DNA from: Prochloraceae cyanobacterium
GTDB lineage: Bacteria; Cyanobacteriota; Cyanobacteriia; Cyanobacteriales; JASJDA01
Length of the DNA: 64,000 bases
Direction: 5' to 3'
NCBI GenBank assembly: GCA_030065755.1
Contig: JASJDA010000003.1
Span: 1 to 64,000 of the forward strand
In this document: piece after piece, positions 59,368 to 64,000 of the stretch
How positions within the stretch are numbered: the stretch's first letter is position 1
Layout of the letters: each line of letters starts with the position of its first letter
Position numbers and translations under genes: made by a program
The notes under the pieces: generated by a model
The model's input: only the letters and a program-made list of their open reading frames with translations
Databases searched by the model: none
What the model was told of the DNA's origin: nothing

Positions 59368-60456
59368 ATGACCGGACAATACCGCATTACCCTTCTACCT
59401 GGCGATGGCATTGGCCCTGAAATTATGTCGGTAACGGTAGAATTACTGAAAGTTATTGGCGAGAAATTTAATATCCAGTTTGATTTTACTGAAGCAGTTA
59501 TTGGGGGTGCGGCGATCGACGCTACAGGAGAACCCCTACCCGCCAAAACTCTAGAAATTTGTCGCAATAGCGATGCGGTGTTACTAGCGGCTATTGGCGG
59601 TTATAAATGGGATAATTTACCTCGTCACCAACGCCCAGAAACGGGATTGTTAGGATTGAGGGCAGGATTGGGTTTATTTGCTAATTTGCGACCAGCTACT
59701 ATTTTCCCTCAATTGGTCGATGCTTCTACCCTCAAACGGGAAGTCGTTGAAGGGGTAGATGTTATGGTGGTGCGAGAACTAACTGGCGGTATTTATTTCG
59801 GTCAACCTAAAGGTATTTTTGCCACGGAGACGGGGCAAAAACGGGGGGTAAATACCATGGGTTATACCGAAGCTGAAATCGATCGCATTGCTAAAGTGGG
59901 GTTTGAAACGGCACAAAAACGCTCTGGCAAACTTTGCTCGGTGGATAAGGCAAATGTCTTGGACGTGTCTCAATTGTGGCGCGATCGCGTTACTAACATG
60001 GCTCAGGAATATCCGGATGTGGAACTATCTCACCTCTACGTAGATAATGCTGCCATGCAGCTAGTTCGCGCCCCCAAACAATTCGATACTATTGTTACGG
60101 GCAATCTCTTTGGGGATATCCTCTCCGATATTTCTGCTATGCTTACTGGCAGTATAGGGATGTTACCCTCTGCTAGTTTAGGTGCTGACGGCCCTGGCCT
60201 GTTTGAACCCGTCCACGGTTCTGCTCCCGATATAGCAGGTCAAAATAAAGCTAATCCTTTGGCTATGGTTTTGAGTGCGGCTATGATGCTGCGCTACGAA
60301 CTAAATCAACCTCAGGCAGCTAACAGCATAGAAAAGGCAGTAAGTCAAGTCTTAGAAAGAGGCGATCGAACGGGAGATATTATGTCAGAAGGAATGAATC
60401 TCTTGGGCTGTACTGCTATGGGAGAAGCTTTAATAGAAGTTATAAAAATACAATAA
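59368..60456 (+). CDS. leuB: 3-isopropylmalate dehydrogenase
   Basis: [71 protein letters not shown]. Confidence 0.98.
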   Translation: MTGQYRITLLPGDGIGPEIMSVTVELLKVIGEKFNIQFDFTEAVIGGAAIDATGEPLPAKTLEICRNSDAVLLAAIGGYKWDNLPRHQRPETGLLGLRAGLGLFANLRPATIFPQLVDASTLKREVVEGVDVMVVRELTGGIYFGQPKGIFATETGQKRGVNTMGYTEAEIDRIAKVGFETAQKRSGKLCSVDKANVLDVSQLWRDRVTNMAQEYPDVELSHLYVDNAAMQLVRAPKQFDTIVTGNLFGDILSDISAMLTGSIGMLPSASLGADGPGLFEPVHGSAPDIAGQNKANPLAMVLSAAMMLRYELNQPQAANSIEKAVSQVLERGDRTGDIMSEGMNLLGCTAMGEALIEVIKIQ

Positions 60457-60521
60457 AATTTATCTTTACCTCTTGCCAACAAAAACAAGGTATTATATTT
60501 GGCTAGATCCTACTGGGATCG

Positions 60522-60800
60522 ATGAGACAGAGACAGGTGACTAAAATAATGTCGAGAACCTCAGAGATGGAAATGGATCGAGCTAAAATTCCCATATCCC
60601 TAGATCCAATATTACTAAGAGCAGCGCGAAAAACCTATCAAACTTACTCTCAGTTACACTCTAAATTACCTAAAATTCCTCTAGGCGTAGTCATAAATCG
60701 GTATAATTACCGAGGTCATTTGATTTTTCGCAAAAAACCCATTCTATTGCCAGGGGAATCTTTCATACCCTTAAATCAGCTAGAAGAGCAATTTTATTAA
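60522..60800 (+). CDS. Conserved hypothetical protein
   Basis: 92 aa; no overlap with other genes; likely start at an internal ATG. Confidence 0.55.
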   Translation: MRQRQVTKIMSRTSEMEMDRAKIPISLDPILLRAARKTYQTYSQLHSKLPKIPLGVVINRYNYRGHLIFRKKPILLPGESFIPLNQLEEQFY

Positions 60801-60899
60801 TCCCGATCGACAGTCCGATAGATTGGGGTATAATCACTAGATTAACTTTAAAACCGATAGAGATACCACTGTAAATTTACTGAACTTGTAAGAGATTCT

Positions 60900-62395
60900 C
60901 AATCTCGACAATGAATTGACTGCTCCCCTGCTTAAAAGAGAGGGGATTCTAATAAGGAGGTTTGAGAACGGGTTAAAACCGCATTCTCAAACGCTGTTTT
61001 CTTATTAGCTGACCAAAGTTTAATTCTCTGGGGACGAGTCAAAGCGCCCCTAGACACTCGCTCAAGGCTTACATTGCTAAGAATGCTTGAGGTTGTGCTT
61101 ACTTGTGTTAGTTTGCAAATGATATTTGCTGCTCCATTACAGTCAGCATTGATATACCAGTTGTTAGCGGTTCGATACAAACCGCGCTTAGTTCTTGTAC
61201 CTGATGGTTTCCAATCTTTGGGTTTTTCACCTATGGTTGGCAGATAGTCACCATCTAAAAAACTAGCAATACTTGTATAAGATTCTTCAGTTTCAACGAA
61301 CTGAATTCCGTATTGAGAACATAGTTGTTCAATTCTTTCTTTGAGTCTGGCTGTAGGAATAGGGACAAACTCAGAGTTATTCTTTTTGCCGATATTGATA
61401 CTGTCTTTGTTTCGTTTGTTCCAACCAAAAATAACAGTACCTATATTGTTTTTTAGGCAATGATTAATTACTATTCTTGCTGCTTTATTGATTCCATCTT
61501 TGACTTGTCTATTGCGTTTTTCGGTTATGGCAGCTAACTTATTATTCCAAAAATCTTGAGACTTATTCTCTTTAATAGTTGAGACTTTCTTGTTATACCA
61601 GCGATTCATTGATTTCAGATGCTTACCATCAACAATAAAGCTGGTGTCAACGTTAGACACACAGGTTAACCAGTTATCAACTCCTGGGTCTATTCCTAGT
61701 ACATTATCTGGGTTAACCTGAAATGTTTCTATTTGTTTTTCATAGACAAACTCAAAGTAGAAACATTTATTTCTAGGAAGTATTCTCAACTCTTTAATGT
61801 CAGCAAAGTTAAGGTTAGCAGGTATTGAAATCAAAAAACTATCTATTGCAAACCATCTTTTACAGGTCGTGCCTAGTGGTACTCTAATCTGACCCTCTTT
61901 TAGCTTTAATGCCTGCTTGGGGTAACTTACTGTGGCTAATCCACCTTTTTTTCTATAATTAGGGATTTGTGGTCTTTCAGTTATTTTGCCCTTTTTATAT
62001 GCCTTGATTAGTCCATAATAAGACTTGAAAGATTCCGCGACAGTTCTCAATATTTGTTGTGCCGCTTGAGAGTATAAAACCTTGTAGTGGTTGTTGCTTT
62101 TGTAGACTTTCTCTAAGTCATATTTACCTATACCTTTTTGAGCTTTAAAGTATAGTTGTCTGGCATAATAAATCCCCATGTTAGTGAGTTTATGAGACTC
62201 TTCACATAAGAATGTTAGTATGTTGAGTAGGTCTGGGTTTTGACTTACTAAAACTTGCTGACAACCGTACATATTTTGGGATTTACACTAATAAAATTGT
62301 ACCATGTTTCGAGACACTTAAAAGTGTCTGACCTAAACGGTTCGCTCGTTTTCATCCCCTACTTGAAAGACAGGGGCTTTCAACATCGCTATTCC
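60900..62395 (-). mobile_element. IS200/IS605-type TnpB-only element (ends approximate)
   Basis: tnpB flanked by similar hairpins CCCCT...AGGGG at 60925-60945 and 62356-62376. Confidence 0.75.
60932..62272 (-). CDS. tnpB: TnpB-family RNA-guided endonuclease (OrfB), zinc-finger-less type
   Basis: RuvC-like motifs NVLGIDPGVDNWLTCVSN, VETEESYTSIASFLDGD, INADCNGAANI; IS605 OrfB architecture. Confidence 0.92.
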   Translation of the reverse strand: MYGCQQVLVSQNPDLLNILTFLCEESHKLTNMGIYYARQLYFKAQKGIGKYDLEKVYKSNNHYKVLYSQAAQQILRTVAESFKSYYGLIKAYKKGKITERPQIPNYRKKGGLATVSYPKQALKLKEGQIRVPLGTTCKRWFAIDSFLISIPANLNFADIKELRILPRNKCFYFEFVYEKQIETFQVNPDNVLGIDPGVDNWLTCVSNVDTSFIVDGKHLKSMNRWYNKKVSTIKENKSQDFWNNKLAAITEKRNRQVKDGINKAARIVINHCLKNNIGTVIFGWNKRNKDSINIGKKNNSEFVPIPTARLKERIEQLCSQYGIQFVETEESYTSIASFLDGDYLPTIGEKPKDWKPSGTRTKRGLYRTANNWYINADCNGAANIICKLTQVSTTSSILSNVSLERVSRGALTRPQRIKLWSANKKTAFENAVLTRSQTSLLESPLF

Positions 62396-62409
62396 GGTAA
62401 AAACACTCC

Positions 62410-64000
62410 TTACCATATATGGCGCCCCGTAGCCGGTTCCTGCGGGACAGATGCTTTTGCAAGAGGTCTGTGACAAAGTTGGCGATCGTCTTGCGATCGA
62501 CCCTTAGTAACGCTCTTTTCCGTCGAAAGATTGTTCTGCAAGTAATCTCGTACCCAATTGCAAGCTTTTTGTGTCAGCGCCTCCAAACTCCGATCGATAT
62601 CTAAATTCCAAATAATTACCTTTCCTAAAGAATCTGAAGAGGCAAGTATTTTACCGTCAGGAGAAAAACTAACACTTCTAACAGCCCCATTATGACCCTG
62701 CAAAATTTGAATTTGCTTTCCTTTGGGGTTCCACAGGTTAATAGTGCCCTTATAGGAACCAGAGGCGATCGTCTTTCCGTCAGGAGAGAAACTAGCACTC
62801 CCAATAGAGTCTTGAGGGCTTTTGAGGGTAAGATACTCTTTTCCCTCTAGAGTCCATATTTTAATGGTTCCATCTCTTCCTGCCGAAGCGATCGTCTTTC
62901 CGTCAGGACTAAAACTAACCTCGATCGCCCAATCTTTATGACCTTTGAAGGTACGAATTAATGTACCGTCTAGGTGCCACAATTTTATTGTTTTGTCCTC
63001 ACTCCCAGAAACGATCGTTTTTCCGTCGGGACTAAAATCGATACTAAAAACAGCACCTTCATGACCGATCGAAGTTCCGATCTCTGTTCCCTCTGCGTCC
63101 CACAATTTTATTGTTTTGTCCTCGCTAGCAGAAGCAACAATTTGGCTGTCTGGGCTAAATTTTACACTCCAAACGGCTCCAGTATGACCCTTGAGAATTT
63201 TATTGAGTTGAAATTTACCTTCTGGGTTTTGGTGCCAAAGGGCGATGGTTTGTCCCCAACTGGCGATCGCCATACTACTACTGTCGGGACTAAATGCAAC
63301 ATCCCTAACTGCGGAGTGAAAACCTTCTAATGTTTGCAATAGTTGTCCTGACAGACTCCATAGTTTGACATTAAAATCCAGCCCCGCAGTAGCAAGAATA
63401 TTACCGTCAGGACTAAAAGTAACGTCTCTAACTGCTGCGTTATCTGCTTGAATAATTTTGAGGGTATTGTTGTTGAGCTGCCATAGTTTAATGGTTCTGT
63501 CTTCGCTAGCGCTAGCAATGGTTTGACCGTCGGGAGAAAAACTAACACCCCAAACAGAATCTTGATGTCTTTTAAGGGTTTCTAATTCTTTTCCGTGTAA
63601 ACTCCAGAGTTTAACTGTAGTATCCCAACTAGCACTAGCAAGGGTTTGACCGTCAGGAGAGAAATTGATGCGAAATACGGCTGCATTGTGAGCGGGAAAA
63701 GATACCCTTTCCTTCCCGTCTTTGCTCCACAGTTTAATTGTTCCGTCTCGACTGCTGCTAGCAAGGGTTTGACCGTAGGGACTAAATTTGACACTAAAGA
63801 CCCAGTCAGTATGTCCCTCAATAGTTTTTAATTTTTTGCCCTTTTTACTCCACAGTTCGATCGAACCGTCTGCAGCTGCAGAGGCAAACATTTGTTCGTC
63901 AGGACTCACGTCGAGATCGAATATTCCACCTCGATCGCTCTGAAAACTGTGGATCTCTTTTCCTTGTAAATTCCAAACTTTAATTTTCCCATCCCAACTA
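62410..64000 (-). CDS. WD40-repeat protein, C-terminal part (gene continues past window edge)
   Basis: At least ten FSPDGQ(T/I)(L/I)ASAS.D.TIKLW repeats; frame stays open to 64000 (WDGKIKVWNLQGKEIHSF). Confidence 0.95.
   Translation of the reverse strand, partial: SWDGKIKVWNLQGKEIHSFQSDRGGIFDLDVSPDEQMFASAAADGSIELWSKKGKKLKTIEGHTDWVFSVKFSPYGQTLASSSRDGTIKLWSKDGKERVSFPAHNAAVFRINFSPDGQTLASASWDTTVKLWSLHGKELETLKRHQDSVWGVSFSPDGQTIASASEDRTIKLWQLNNNTLKIIQADNAAVRDVTFSPDGNILATAGLDFNVKLWSLSGQLLQTLEGFHSAVRDVAFSPDSSSMAIASWGQTIALWHQNPEGKFQLNKILKGHTGAVWSVKFSPDSQIVASASEDKTIKLWDAEGTEIGTSIGHEGAVFSIDFSPDGKTIVSGSEDKTIKLWHLDGTLIRTFKGHKDWAIEVSFSPDGKTIASAGRDGTIKIWTLEGKEYLTLKSPQDSIGSASFSPDGKTIASGSYKGTINLWNPKGKQIQILQGHNGAVRSVSFSPDGKILASSDSLGKVIIWNLDIDRSLEALTQKACNWVRDYLQNNLSTEKSVTKGRSQDDRQLCHRPLAKASVPQEPATGRHIW

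Noticed and set aside
62974-63831. Plus- and minus-strand small ORFs in the WD40 region
   Set aside because: Shadows of the WD40 repeats

Overview
The window is cyanobacterial chromosomal DNA: HIP1-like GCGATCGC sites are dense, and markers include hli, purK followed by a 6S-RNA-like locus, hpt, narM/mobA, ComFB and UPF0182. About 50 protein-coding genes can be supported. Housekeeping genes include mutS2, purK, hisD, a hisC-type aminotransferase, fur, sufE, a RelA/SpoT enzyme, rpmA/rplU, recF, speD and leuB. The main accessory regions are: (1) a putative fungal-wall-degrading cluster at 0.56-5.2 kb, with a three-repeat beta-trefoil-like protein, LysM-GH19 chitinase, GH17 beta-1,3-glucanase and a GH64-like glucanase pseudogene interrupted by a MITE-like element; (2) a four-gene operon at 14.2-23.0 kb that looks like a VMAP-type conflict/defence system (alpha/beta-hydrolase, caspase-VMAP-like protein, MoxR AAA+ ATPase, vWA/SAV_2336-like-NACHT protein); (3) a Grr/Osc-type radical-SAM RiPP locus at 39.4-42.2 kb with an unusual acidic aromatic-x-Asp core; (4) a small lipoprotein made of NPCAAKE repeats; (5) a zinc-finger-less TnpB element with matching end hairpins; (6) a glycosyltransferase cassette between direct repeats. 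Dispersed repeat families and heptamer tandem repeats occur throughout. All assignments come from reading motifs; no database search was run.
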